NCBI GenBank assembly: GCA_051747265.1
Contig: JBNJFY010000001.1
Location: 310,001-374,000 of the forward strand
DNA length: 64,000 nucleotides
Source of the DNA: JBNJFY01 sp051747265
GTDB lineage: Bacteria; Bacteroidota; Rhodothermia; Balneolales; Balneolaceae
Reading direction: 5' to 3'
Each line of letters begins with the position of its first letter. Position 1 is the first letter of the stretch. The translations under genes and the position numbers were made by a program. The notes beneath the pieces are model-generated. The model saw nothing but the letters and a program-made list of their open reading frames with translations, ran no database searches and was not told the origin of the DNA. Positions 39,248-47,920 of this stretch are shown piece after piece.

Positions 39248-39769
39248 CTAAGAGTGTTGTTTCTTGATCACATCTATTTGTTGATCCAGACTTCGCAGAA
39301 AATCAGGCACTTCCTCATCCCCCTCCTTTGGAGCCCACTTCGCGAAGGTTTTGTCCAACATAGCATCATAGGGGCCCATTTTAACTTCAAATAAGACCGT
39401 ATCCGGTTTTCTTACCACAAATGAGTGCCATACTCCATCCACAATATCCACTAAATAGTTGGACGTACCTTCCCCAATTTCATGGAGGCTCAACAGCGTC
39501 CCCTGCTCATCAAAGGTGATAAAATCGATTTTACCTTGTATAACGTACATCGATTCTACGGCACCATCCCGGGGATGCAGGTGCGGCTGAATGTAAGTGC
39601 CGGGTTGTAAAAAGTTCAGCATTCGCTGTACCGGTGCCGATTGCTTCCGGTGGATAGGATATATTTTACGTAACCGTTCGCTTTTTCTGGAGGCTCGTAT
39701 ACCCTGATCCAATAACTCCCGGTTAACTGTTATCAGCGGACCATCCGGATTGGGAAATGCTTTACTCAT
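39248..39769 (-). CDS. WbuC-family cupin metalloprotein
   Basis: A 173-residue cupin. The family motif is HLHPRDGAVESMYVIQGKIDFITFDEQG (metal ligands H, H, E) and the partner HSFVVRKPDTVLFEVKMGPYDA. WbuC proteins are often found in surface polysaccharide clusters but their reaction is unknown. The gene follows the M20 amidohydrolase by 16 bases, so they share a transcript. Confidence 0.85.
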   Translation of the reverse strand: MSKAFPNPDGPLITVNRELLDQGIRASRKSERLRKIYPIHRKQSAPVQRMLNFLQPGTYIQPHLHPRDGAVESMYVIQGKIDFITFDEQGTLLSLHEIGEGTSNYLVDIVDGVWHSFVVRKPDTVLFEVKMGPYDAMLDKTFAKWAPKEGDEEVPDFLRSLDQQIDVIKKQHS

Positions 39770-39784
39770 GTTGCGTTGTACCTC

Positions 39785-40972
39785 CTATGGTTGAACCTGA
39801 AATGCCAGAGCCGTAAAAATCGCCACGGCTATGGGCATACAACGCTCATCCACATTATACTTGGGGTGATGCCAGGAGTAGCGCGAATCGGCCACGTCGC
39901 TGCCACTGCCCAGAAAGAAGAACACCCCGGGAAACTCCTGCTGATAAAACGCGAAATCTTCACCCGCCATAATCGGTTGATCCAGCACTGATAACGTCTC
40001 CGGGTTAACCACTGACTTAACAATATCAATGAATTGCCCCGTCAATTTTTCATTATTGACAACCGCGGGATAACCCTCATTAAATTCATAGGTCGCATTT
40101 GCGCCATAAGCCTCGGCAATGGAGTGAGTTAGTTGTTTTAAACGGTGGTTGATTAGTTGTGCGGTATCTTCACTGAATGTACGTACGGTTCCACGCAAGG
40201 TGGCTGTTTCCGGGATGATATTATGCGCACTACCCGCTTTCAACTCACCTACTGTTACGACTGCGTGTTCCGTGGGGTTGACAGATCGACTCACCACCGA
40301 TTGCAGCGCCTCCACTAAATTGGCAGCCACCACAATGGGATCTACCGCCAAATGAGGCGATGCGGCGTGTCCCCCTTTTCCACGAATAGTGATTTCGAAT
40401 TCATCAGGTCGGGCCATCAACGGACCGGATTTTATGCCTATGGTCCCGGTATCCAGAAATGGTGCGGTATGCAAACCGAACACGGCCTCCACCCCCAACT
40501 CCTGCAAGATACCGGTATTCCGAAGCAGTCGCGCCCCTCCGGGAAGCTTTTCTTCCGCCGGTTGAAAAATCAACACGACCGTGCCTTCCAATTCATCAAT
40601 GCGTTCCTGAATCATACCCGCCGCGGCCAACAAGTTGGTGGTATGCACATCATGTCCACAGCAGTGGGCTACGCCATCAATTTGGGACCGGAATTCCGCT
40701 TTGTGTTCCCCTTCTTCATAAATAGGCAAGGCGTCAATATCGGCGCGCAGCGCAATCACCCGGCTATCTGGATTTGCCCCACGGATGAGCCCAATACACC
40801 CGGTTTCCAGCGGTCGCCGAACCTCAATCCCCAACGCTTCCAGTTGATGAATTATGTATTCCGTGGTCTCATATTCCTGAAAACTCAGTTCCGGATGCTG
40901 ATGCAGGTATCGCCGGATGGCGGTATATTCCTCTTGCCCTTGTTGAGCAAGATCTAATAGCGATTCTACCAT
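39785..40972 (-). CDS. M20D amidohydrolase (N-acyl amino acid / hippurate type)
   Basis: A protein of about 395 residues, a dinuclear metal peptidase-fold amidohydrolase. Motifs: LALRADIDALPIYEEGEHKAEF, the metal-binding CGHDVHTT (Cys, His, Asp) and GEDFAFYQQEFPGVFFFLG near the C-terminus. The dimerisation domain is about 190-300. It removes acyl groups from amino-acid conjugates; the substrate is unknown. A further in-frame start at 41035 would add 21 unusual residues, so the ATG at 40972 is preferred. It sits in an operon with wbuC. Confidence 0.88.
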   Translation of the reverse strand: MVESLLDLAQQGQEEYTAIRRYLHQHPELSFQEYETTEYIIHQLEALGIEVRRPLETGCIGLIRGANPDSRVIALRADIDALPIYEEGEHKAEFRSQIDGVAHCCGHDVHTTNLLAAAGMIQERIDELEGTVVLIFQPAEEKLPGGARLLRNTGILQELGVEAVFGLHTAPFLDTGTIGIKSGPLMARPDEFEITIRGKGGHAASPHLAVDPIVVAANLVEALQSVVSRSVNPTEHAVVTVGELKAGSAHNIIPETATLRGTVRTFSEDTAQLINHRLKQLTHSIAEAYGANATYEFNEGYPAVVNNEKLTGQFIDIVKSVVNPETLSVLDQPIMAGEDFAFYQQEFPGVFFFLGSGSDVADSRYSWHHPKYNVDERCMPIAVAIFTALAFQVQP

Positions 40973-41066
40973 AATTGAGGGTTTGAAATAAAAGCTGAAC
41001 GTTTGGTCAAATATATTGATTTTAGCTGGCAACACATGATCACATTTCTAAACGGATTTTTTGTTT

Positions 41067-42266
41067 ATGCATAGCTTTGACTTTCATATGCCCACCCACC
41101 TATTCTTTGGACCGGAAAAACGAGCTGACTTTGCTGAGAACATTCCAGATCATGGTTCCCGATGGATCATTGTGATTGGGGGTGGATCCGTCAAGCGATT
41201 GGGCTACTTAGAACAGGTAGAAAAGCTATTGGATGAGCAAGATTTACAGTACACCCTGTTTGAGGGAATTGAACCTAATCCCCACCGCTTAACCATCAAT
41301 ACAGCCGCCCGACAAGCACGCGAATTTAAAGCTGATGGGGTCATCGCCCTGGGCGGCGGATCAGTCATGGATGCTTCCAAAGCGATTGCGGCCCTGATGT
41401 TCAATGGTGAAGATGACATCTGGCCTTATGTCGTAGGCGAACCCAAACAGGGTCAGATTCAAGGCGCTGCACCGGTAATTGCCATTCCAACTACAGCGGC
41501 CACCGCTTCCGAAGTTACACCCTACGCGGTGTTATCGGATCCGGAAAGTCACGGCAAAGCGCCGGTATCCCATCCTGATTTTAAGCCAACTCTGGCTTGG
41601 TGTAATCCGGCGTTTCAAACTAGTTTGCCAGCTACCACCACCCAAGACGGTGCCGCTGATATATTAAGTCATGTATTTGAAAATTACCTGTTGGGAGACG
41701 ACGCCTCTCCCATGGCCGACCGCTACACCGAAGGGATCATACACACCGTCCTGCACACCTTACCCAAGGTTACCGAGGATCCCGATAATCTAAAGCATCG
41801 CTCTACGATGATGTGGTGCTCTACCTTGGCCTTAAATGGCATGCAGCAAGCTGGGCGCCAACCCTCGGCATTTATTCTTCACAATTTGGAGCACTCTATC
41901 AGTGGACGGTATCCGGAAATCGCGCATGGTCGAGGTTTGGCAACTCTTTATCCCGCTTATTTCAAATGGTTATGGAAGGAAGGTCGCGCAATTGATCGCT
42001 TTGCTCAATTGGGTGCTTTTGTATTGGGTATCCAGGGAGATAAAAAGACCCAAGGCTTGGGCTTCATCGAACAATTTGCTGAATGGCTCCAAGAAAATAA
42101 GCTCTATCAATCGCTACCTGATATTGGCGTGGATCCCAATCACTATTCTGATATTGCGAAATACGCGCTGAAAACTTACGGACGTGATGGCCTGATGTTT
42201 GCTCAAGGTCCGCTGAATCAGGATCAGATTGTGGAGATCTTTGAGCTTACCGAAAAACAATCTTAA
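41067..42266 (+). CDS. Iron-containing alcohol dehydrogenase
   Basis: A 399-residue group III alcohol dehydrogenase. The signature PTTAATASEVTPYAVL and GGGSVMDASKAIAAL give the NAD(P)-binding region; metal ligands would be the Asp and His residues in QDGAADILSHVFENYL and EHSISGRYPEIAHGRGLA. It is close to the butanol-dehydrogenase/YqhD subgroup, which usually uses NADPH for aldehydes. ATG at 41067 chosen over the TTG at 41061. Confidence 0.92.
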   Translation: MHSFDFHMPTHLFFGPEKRADFAENIPDHGSRWIIVIGGGSVKRLGYLEQVEKLLDEQDLQYTLFEGIEPNPHRLTINTAARQAREFKADGVIALGGGSVMDASKAIAALMFNGEDDIWPYVVGEPKQGQIQGAAPVIAIPTTAATASEVTPYAVLSDPESHGKAPVSHPDFKPTLAWCNPAFQTSLPATTTQDGAADILSHVFENYLLGDDASPMADRYTEGIIHTVLHTLPKVTEDPDNLKHRSTMMWCSTLALNGMQQAGRQPSAFILHNLEHSISGRYPEIAHGRGLATLYPAYFKWLWKEGRAIDRFAQLGAFVLGIQGDKKTQGLGFIEQFAEWLQENKLYQSLPDIGVDPNHYSDIAKYALKTYGRDGLMFAQGPLNQDQIVEIFELTEKQS

Positions 42267-42336
42267 TGGGTTCTGCTGAAACATTCGGGGGATTGAATTC
42301 GTAGCTTTATCAAGCTTTGAATTTAACGGAGGAGGC

Positions 42337-42690
42337 ATGAGTAAGAATAAAATATCCTGGGAAATCATTTTGGTGGGTTTATTAATGACCGGAATGGCTA
42401 TTATTCTGGCGTCAAATTCGCCATCCTTATCCGCAACAGCTACCCATAGTTCTTCAGCAGAACCGCAATATTTGTTACCAGAGGGCCCCAGTTGTGAGGT
42501 GAAGTTTACGAATCCACATAATTTTGATCTACCGCAGATCATTAAAGATCATCATATTCAACGGGATACGGAACAGTTGAAATCCCTGCATAAGCTCAAT
42601 CGAATAGAGATCAAGGATGGACCCAAAGGATCAAAGCAGGTAATCATTATCACTCCCAAAAGTAAAGAAGTGCATACCATTTCCGGGTAA
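42337..42690 (+). CDS. Hypothetical membrane-anchored protein
   Basis: A 117-residue protein with one N-terminal hydrophobic segment (WEIILVGLLMTGMAIIL) and a hydrophilic C-terminal part rich in Lys and His. I recognise no family. The ribosome-binding site GGAGGAGG is strong and close, supporting this start. It lies between the alcohol dehydrogenase and mnmD on the same strand (gaps of 70 and 54 bases), so it may be co-transcribed. Confidence 0.5.
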   Translation: MSKNKISWEIILVGLLMTGMAIILASNSPSLSATATHSSSAEPQYLLPEGPSCEVKFTNPHNFDLPQIIKDHHIQRDTEQLKSLHKLNRIEIKDGPKGSKQVIIITPKSKEVHTISG

Positions 42691-42744
42691 CCCTATCCAT
42701 TGGCTATATTGTGGTTCATCAACGTTTCATTCTGAATCCACAAT

Positions 42745-43545
42745 ATGGCTAACCACCTACAAACGCCTTCTGTAGAGACCACCAAGGACGGTTCCCCCAC
42801 GCTGCATTCTCCTCGCTTTGACCAACATTACCACAATCCGCATGGAGCGCTCAGTGAAAGCCGTCATGTATTTTGGGAAATGGCACGTTTACCGGAACGG
42901 CTCTCGCGGACGGAACAACCGCAATCCATTTTTGAAATCGGCCTGGGTTCGGGACTCAATTTTTTTATGCTGTTAAATGAGATCCGGGCCTATCGGGCAG
43001 CGGGATATTTCGTGCCTTCCTCATTACATTATACCGCAGTGGAAGCCTATCCCATCTCCCTGGAAACGGCATTAGAGTTAACATTCGAAAATGTCTTTGA
43101 ACACATCACTCCCCAAGATGTGGAGCACCTGTTTGGGTCGCTGGAACCGGGGATGAATGCAATCACTTTCCCCGATGAAGTTGACGTGCATATTTGGGCC
43201 AATCTATTTGATAGTTTTGTCCCGCCGGATACCGTACTACCCTTTACTAATATTTGGCAGGATGCTTTCTCCCCGGATGCCAATCCCGATTTATGGACGG
43301 ACCAAGTATTTACGGCATTGGCAAATTGGTCTAACCAGACTACCATCTTGACTACCTATTGCGCGGCCGTGAAAGCCCGTGCGGCCATGGCGGTAGGCGG
43401 ATGGAAGGTCGCCCGTGCCGAAGGAGCTTTATTCAAACGCGAAATGACCGTGGCCGCCATCGAACCAACCCTCCTTGCTGATTTTAAGCGGGTCAATGAA
43501 GATCGCTTGATCATGCGCTGGAACCGGGGCGACTTTGCGGAATAA
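42745..43545 (+). CDS. tRNA methyltransferase MnmD-like
   Basis: A 266-residue SAM-dependent methyltransferase. The SAM motif is IFEIGLGSGLNFFMLL; a DPNPDLWTDQVFTALANW segment and GWKVARAEGALFKREMTVA match the MnmC N-terminal domain (MnmD), which methylates the amino group of 5-aminomethyl-2-thiouridine in tRNA wobble positions. No oxidase (MnmC2) domain is attached. The first 25 residues begin TPSVETTKDGSPTLHSPRFD, typical of MnmD. Confidence 0.85.
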   Translation: MANHLQTPSVETTKDGSPTLHSPRFDQHYHNPHGALSESRHVFWEMARLPERLSRTEQPQSIFEIGLGSGLNFFMLLNEIRAYRAAGYFVPSSLHYTAVEAYPISLETALELTFENVFEHITPQDVEHLFGSLEPGMNAITFPDEVDVHIWANLFDSFVPPDTVLPFTNIWQDAFSPDANPDLWTDQVFTALANWSNQTTILTTYCAAVKARAAMAVGGWKVARAEGALFKREMTVAAIEPTLLADFKRVNEDRLIMRWNRGDFAE

Positions 43546-44035
43546 CCTTTTCTCAAAATCCATAGATCACCTTAGCCTGCTGAGGCGGTCCAAAAATGAT
43601 AATGTATAAACTTCCAAGCTTTGGATTTAAGGCTATATATATTTTGTCAAACTATCTATTTGGCTTTGCATAGCTACCATTTTGGACAGCCTCTGTTATC
43701 GTCCCCAATATGGGGCTATTCATGTTTGTTCGCTTCGTGCTCCTGGATAGTCGCGTTTGCTCCGCAACTGAATATAGGCAGCAGGGTTTTACGACAAATA
43801 TTCATTCCCAAACACCAGCAAGGATCACAATACTAGTTCACCTTGGATTGGCTTGGTTGAATAGCGATAGTAATAACAAGCCAAATATTGGGATAATTGT
43901 TCAGGTTAGGATAATACTCAACACCTATAACCGCTTGCCCACGTTGCGGTCACATTACGGTAGCACGCCAGGTGCGTATTCAATCCCGACCTCACTAGAG
44001 GTCGTATTAGTCCATGGTTCAGCGCCAAATTGAAA
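43546..44035. other. Intergenic region, no gene found
   Basis: 490 bases without a convincing frame. Near 43655 there is a TGGCTTTGCATAGCTACC stretch that loosely resembles the end of the 129-bp MITE family. A 7-bp hairpin CGACCTC-ACTA-GAGGTCG lies at 43987-44004, just past the helicase gene stop, but it has no T run. I see no RNA gene. Confidence 0.45.
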
Positions 44036-46024
44036 TCACGAATCTTGTTCATTCTGGATTTTATCCAGCAGATTCCCCATAAATTTTCCCTGATACACGG
44101 TGCGCATATGCCGCATATCGGCCAACACCACCAAAAATCGTTTACTGCGCGAGCAGGCCACATTCAACAACCGCGGCACACTCAATCCATTCTTGGCCTC
44201 ATCAAACGGACGCACACTGAAATCCCGGTAATAGCCATGGGAAGACACCTCACCGGACATCACGGTATCGAACAATATGACCTCCTTTTCACGTCCCTGA
44301 AAAGTATGAATGGTACCCACTTCCACATCCCCATAATTTGATTCTCGTAATTTGCGCCGCACGTCGTACACCGCACTACGAAAGGGGACGATAATTCCAA
44401 TTTCCTCCATTGGCACTTGGTGCTTTAGCAAAAACCGACGCACCAATTTTTCCAACAAAAACTGATGCACCTCATTCACCGGTTGAAATCCTCGCCCGTC
44501 CGTTTTTTGGTCCAGTTTAGGAGCAAACTTAGAGGTATCCAGCACCGAAACCGACGGGTTGCTAGAGGAGCTATCATTAAACTGCACATTAGCAACCCCT
44601 GTAGCCTCAGCGGTTTTCAACCGACCTTGATAAAAAACCTTGCTAATCAGATCGGCCAGATCCTCTTTCAGACGATACTGGGTATCAAAAAAACAGGTGG
44701 TTTGGGGATGCGCATCATGCCAGGCGAACAGGTCCTCCACCGATTCCGCATTTGAAGCCAGGCTAAACACATCCTGCCCCAGAAAATCTTTGGCTTTATA
44801 ATCATCGGTAATAGCAATAGGTGGCAACTGCATGGGATCTCCCACAATCACCATGTGTTCTTTTACTTTGTTCGCAAGAACCATCAAGTAGGGAATATTG
44901 GCCATTGAAGCTTCATCGACCACCACCGCGTCAAACTCCATATCCATGAACAATTCGGAGGTGCATACCTTGGCCATGGTGGTGGCCACCAGCTTTTTAC
45001 GCCGCAGCTCCACCATCTCGTTGACGTTCAGCTTATCATAGATCTGCTCTTCCAACGCCTTTTCCCCGCCGTAATCATCAACTTTGTCCCCCAGCAACTG
45101 ACATTTTTGATCCAGCGCAGTGGAAACTTCCTCATCGGCCTCCTGCATCTCATCAATCTGATCCTGCAAGGCGCGGTATTCGTCCAAAGTGTTACTGAGT
45201 TTAGCGGCCTCTTCCTTTTGCTCCTGGCTGCGTTTTTCTATCCAGTGATCGAACCATAACTCCTCCAACTGCGGATGATCCAACACCGCTTCCCCAAACC
45301 GAGTCAGTCTGCGATTATTCACCCGCATTCCCAGCTGCTCCATGGATCGAGCCACACTGAGCAACCCAACATCTACCGCTCGATTGGTATTGGAAACAAA
45401 TAGTACCCGCTTTTGGCGATCCAGATAGTTAGCAATGATATAACCCAAGGTAGCCGTTTTTCCGGTTCCCGGTGGTCCCCAGACGTAGAGCGTTTGTTGT
45501 TTCAGCGCCTGTTGAATCGCAAAGAGCTGGGCTTTATTGCGAAGACCGTCATGATGCACTTCCCGGGCCTCACCATCGACTGCTTCCGGTTCCAGCATTG
45601 CCCGGATCCGTTTGGCTGCTTGTCCCGGTTCCTCTTTTAAGCGAAGCAACTCCCCGTGGAGTTTGCGCAGTACAAAATCATTTTCCCACTCTACTTCCAT
45701 CTCATCCACCGGTACTTCAATGGGGTCCTCAAAACGCAGGGTAATCACCTCATCCTCATATTCAACTGGACGTGCTTCCCGTTCAGTGCCTTTATAATCA
45801 ACCTTTATGAGTTCCGCATATTGAATGGATTTGTAGTGGGTCTCAAATTGATAGTCATACTCTTCATGGTTGACATTGGTCACCGGTGTCCCGCCACTGA
45901 GTAGATCCTGTGAGGGGCGTTCCCGAACCGCCTCCAGTTCGGCTTCCACAGCCGCAAGTGCTTGATCAATCAGCTTCTTGACGCGCTTCAGGGTATATGT
46001 ATGGGCTTGTTTTGTGGTAGTCAT
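44036..46024 (-). CDS. Superfamily 1 UPF1/DNA2-like helicase
   Basis: A 662-residue helicase. Walker A GPPGTGKTATLGYI (near 185), Walker B VVDEASMAN, motif III GDPMQLPP, motif V GTIHTFQGREKEV and motif VI NVACSRSKRFLVV are all present. A coiled-coil-like insert (about 265-330) lies between motif Ia and II. Similar SF1 proteins act on DNA or RNA; the substrate is unknown. It lies 50 bases after the GntR regulator on the same strand. Confidence 0.85.
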   Translation of the reverse strand: MTTTKQAHTYTLKRVKKLIDQALAAVEAELEAVRERPSQDLLSGGTPVTNVNHEEYDYQFETHYKSIQYAELIKVDYKGTEREARPVEYEDEVITLRFEDPIEVPVDEMEVEWENDFVLRKLHGELLRLKEEPGQAAKRIRAMLEPEAVDGEAREVHHDGLRNKAQLFAIQQALKQQTLYVWGPPGTGKTATLGYIIANYLDRQKRVLFVSNTNRAVDVGLLSVARSMEQLGMRVNNRRLTRFGEAVLDHPQLEELWFDHWIEKRSQEQKEEAAKLSNTLDEYRALQDQIDEMQEADEEVSTALDQKCQLLGDKVDDYGGEKALEEQIYDKLNVNEMVELRRKKLVATTMAKVCTSELFMDMEFDAVVVDEASMANIPYLMVLANKVKEHMVIVGDPMQLPPIAITDDYKAKDFLGQDVFSLASNAESVEDLFAWHDAHPQTTCFFDTQYRLKEDLADLISKVFYQGRLKTAEATGVANVQFNDSSSSNPSVSVLDTSKFAPKLDQKTDGRGFQPVNEVHQFLLEKLVRRFLLKHQVPMEEIGIIVPFRSAVYDVRRKLRESNYGDVEVGTIHTFQGREKEVILFDTVMSGEVSSHGYYRDFSVRPFDEAKNGLSVPRLLNVACSRSKRFLVVLADMRHMRTVYQGKFMGNLLDKIQNEQDS

Positions 46025-46074
46025 AATATATTGTGATCCAGATGATGGATCATCCTTACAAAAAAATTTGCGAC

Positions 46075-46980
46075 TTATTGATCCCAGAGCTCGGAGCGAA
46101 TAATTTCGGCACTTTTATCAGCGATCTGATATTCCAGCATCAATCGGGACCGTTCGGGAACTTTACTCTCCACCATTCCCGCGCTGGCCGGAGTGTAGAG
46201 AATAAGATCAGACTCGCGCACAAACAAGGGTAACGAACGCCCATAAACAGCCCCACCTACGAATGATCCCTTAAAATGCAGCTGCCCCTTCAGCGCATTG
46301 ATCAATTCGGGAAAGGTTTGTTCTTCTTTGGTCACCACCGCGATAGTATTGATAGCGGCTCGATCCACAATAGAGAGTAACAGATGGGGAGAAAATTGAT
46401 AGATGATGGGAATTAGCCGGGTCGTTTGGGTCAGATTTCGCACATCATTTAGGTGCTGGATGGGAACGAAAAAAGCATCGTAATTATACGCTTTGTTGAT
46501 ATCATCCATAACCAGACTTTTGCTTTTCACGCCCACCTGCTGACGAATGGCCCGCCCCAACAAATCGGCCAGCTCCTTGGTCTGCCCTATACAAGCGCAA
46601 CTTTCCAGGCGCTCCGGCCATTCCATATAGGAGAGCTGTTCCAAAAATTGGGATTCCACCTCATCCTCGGTCAAGCCATATCCAATCAGTTCTTCCATCA
46701 GAACACGAATTTTCTCGGCCCCGATCTCCAAGCGCTCTGCTTTGCTCAAACCCGTAGTCTGTTGTTTAACCACAAAGCCCCGACCTCGTTCGCCCTTCAC
46801 CAACCCTTCTTCCTCGAGCTTTTGATACGCTTTTCGAACTGTATGAAAGCTGGCCCCCAATTGTCGTCCCAGCTCCCGTGTAGAGGGTAAGGTTTCCCCA
46901 ATCTGAAATTGTTTGGTGGAGATCATCAATCGAATACGATCGGCAATATGTTTGGCGGAATGCCGGTCGGAATCAGCCAT
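46075..46980 (-). CDS. GntR-family transcriptional regulator
   Basis: A 301-residue protein with a GntR winged-helix domain (about 5-75; TLPSTRELGRQLGASFHTVRKAYQKLEEEGLV). The C-terminal about 220 residues are not a standard FCD, UTRA or aminotransferase domain that I recognise, so the ligand is unknown. It is transcribed before the SF1 helicase, and the two may form an operon with the regulator acting on it, which is an inference. Confidence 0.8.
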   Translation of the reverse strand: MADSDRHSAKHIADRIRLMISTKQFQIGETLPSTRELGRQLGASFHTVRKAYQKLEEEGLVKGERGRGFVVKQQTTGLSKAERLEIGAEKIRVLMEELIGYGLTEDEVESQFLEQLSYMEWPERLESCACIGQTKELADLLGRAIRQQVGVKSKSLVMDDINKAYNYDAFFVPIQHLNDVRNLTQTTRLIPIIYQFSPHLLLSIVDRAAINTIAVVTKEEQTFPELINALKGQLHFKGSFVGGAVYGRSLPLFVRESDLILYTPASAGMVESKVPERSRLMLEYQIADKSAEIIRSELWDQ

Positions 46981-47066
46981 ATATAAAGGTTATCCAAGTG
47001 CGAGGTTCTGCGTGATGAAGATAAGGGATCCTCTCAGTAATTGCGATTTTCCCCTCTATTGCTGAC

Positions 47067-47103
47067 AAAAAAAAGCCTTACTCCCCCCAAAGGAAGCAAG
47101 GCT
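47067..47103 (-). terminator. Terminator of the coiled-coil membrane protein gene
   Basis: On the minus strand AGCCTTGC pairs imperfectly with GTAAGGCT around a G-rich loop and runs into eight T. About 35 bases past the stop codon of the 47138 gene. Confidence 0.8.
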
Positions 47104-47137
47104 ATGCAATGTATTACCGAGAGTAGCGTCTAAGCGC

Positions 47138-47824
47138 TTACCCCATCTGGTTAAATTTCTTGAACTGCTCCAGCGTGGTTTGAACCTCGGAGTCCATATC
47201 CTGTAAGTGGGCCACAATGGCATTCAAGTTTTCACTTACTTCAGTCACCGTATTCTCAAGTTTCTGAGCTTCGGTGGTGGACAATTCGGTCATATCACCA
47301 AGATTGCTGTTTACGGCGTTGATGCTATCGCGCAATTCGTTAATGGCTTGATTGGCGCTTTCCACATCCAGTGTGCCGGACAACATCTTCAGATCGTTGG
47401 TAACTTTCTCAATTTCCGCTTCGGCTAATTGCTCTTTCAGGCGGGTAATTTCATTAGCCACCGCTTCCGCGGCTTCGTTGGCTCGAGCTAAGATATCCGT
47501 ATTTCGTTGTTGCATATCTTCCAGCGCGCTTTCCACTTTAGAACGGATACTTTCTTCCAACTCATCGGAGACTTCCACCCGCACACGGTCTTCGACCTCT
47601 ACATGCGAGGTTCCCACCGGTACCGGGGTTCCGCCCATAATGATGAAAAAGATAGTGGCCCCAACAAAGCCTAATAACATGATCCAGGCCGCGGGCACAT
47701 CTACACTAAAACCTAACGAGCTCCCTCCGATGTAGAGGGCCGTTCCAATTAAACCGATACCGAAGAAGGTATACGCGAGCTGTCTCGGTGTAGATTTTTC
47801 AAATCTGGTGACTTGCTGCTTCAT
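47138..47824 (-). CDS. Membrane protein with coiled-coil domain, unknown function
   Basis: A 228-residue protein with two membrane segments (about 16-34 and 42-62) and a long acidic coiled-coil domain (about 80-228) with repeated heptad Leu/Ile/Val. Its composition resembles a methyl-accepting-like or membrane tether protein, but no signature is recognised. The start and terminator are both clear, so the gene is real. It is upstream of mutS in the minus direction by position but on its own transcript. Confidence 0.6.
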   Translation of the reverse strand: MKQQVTRFEKSTPRQLAYTFFGIGLIGTALYIGGSSLGFSVDVPAAWIMLLGFVGATIFFIIMGGTPVPVGTSHVEVEDRVRVEVSDELEESIRSKVESALEDMQQRNTDILARANEAAEAVANEITRLKEQLAEAEIEKVTNDLKMLSGTLDVESANQAINELRDSINAVNSNLGDMTELSTTEAQKLENTVTEVSENLNAIVAHLQDMDSEVQTTLEQFKKFNQMG

Positions 47825-47920
47825 AAATTGGTTGATATCAAAAGTTAGAGACTACGGTTAACGCGCTTCGATTTACGATAATGAAAACATCGAGTAAAAA
47901 CAATTCATTGACCGAGTTCC

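Noticed and set aside
43546..44035. A tRNA or riboswitch in the 490-base gap before the helicase
   Set aside because: A short hairpin and a TTCAATCC stretch exist, but no cloverleaf or known riboswitch core can be drawn.
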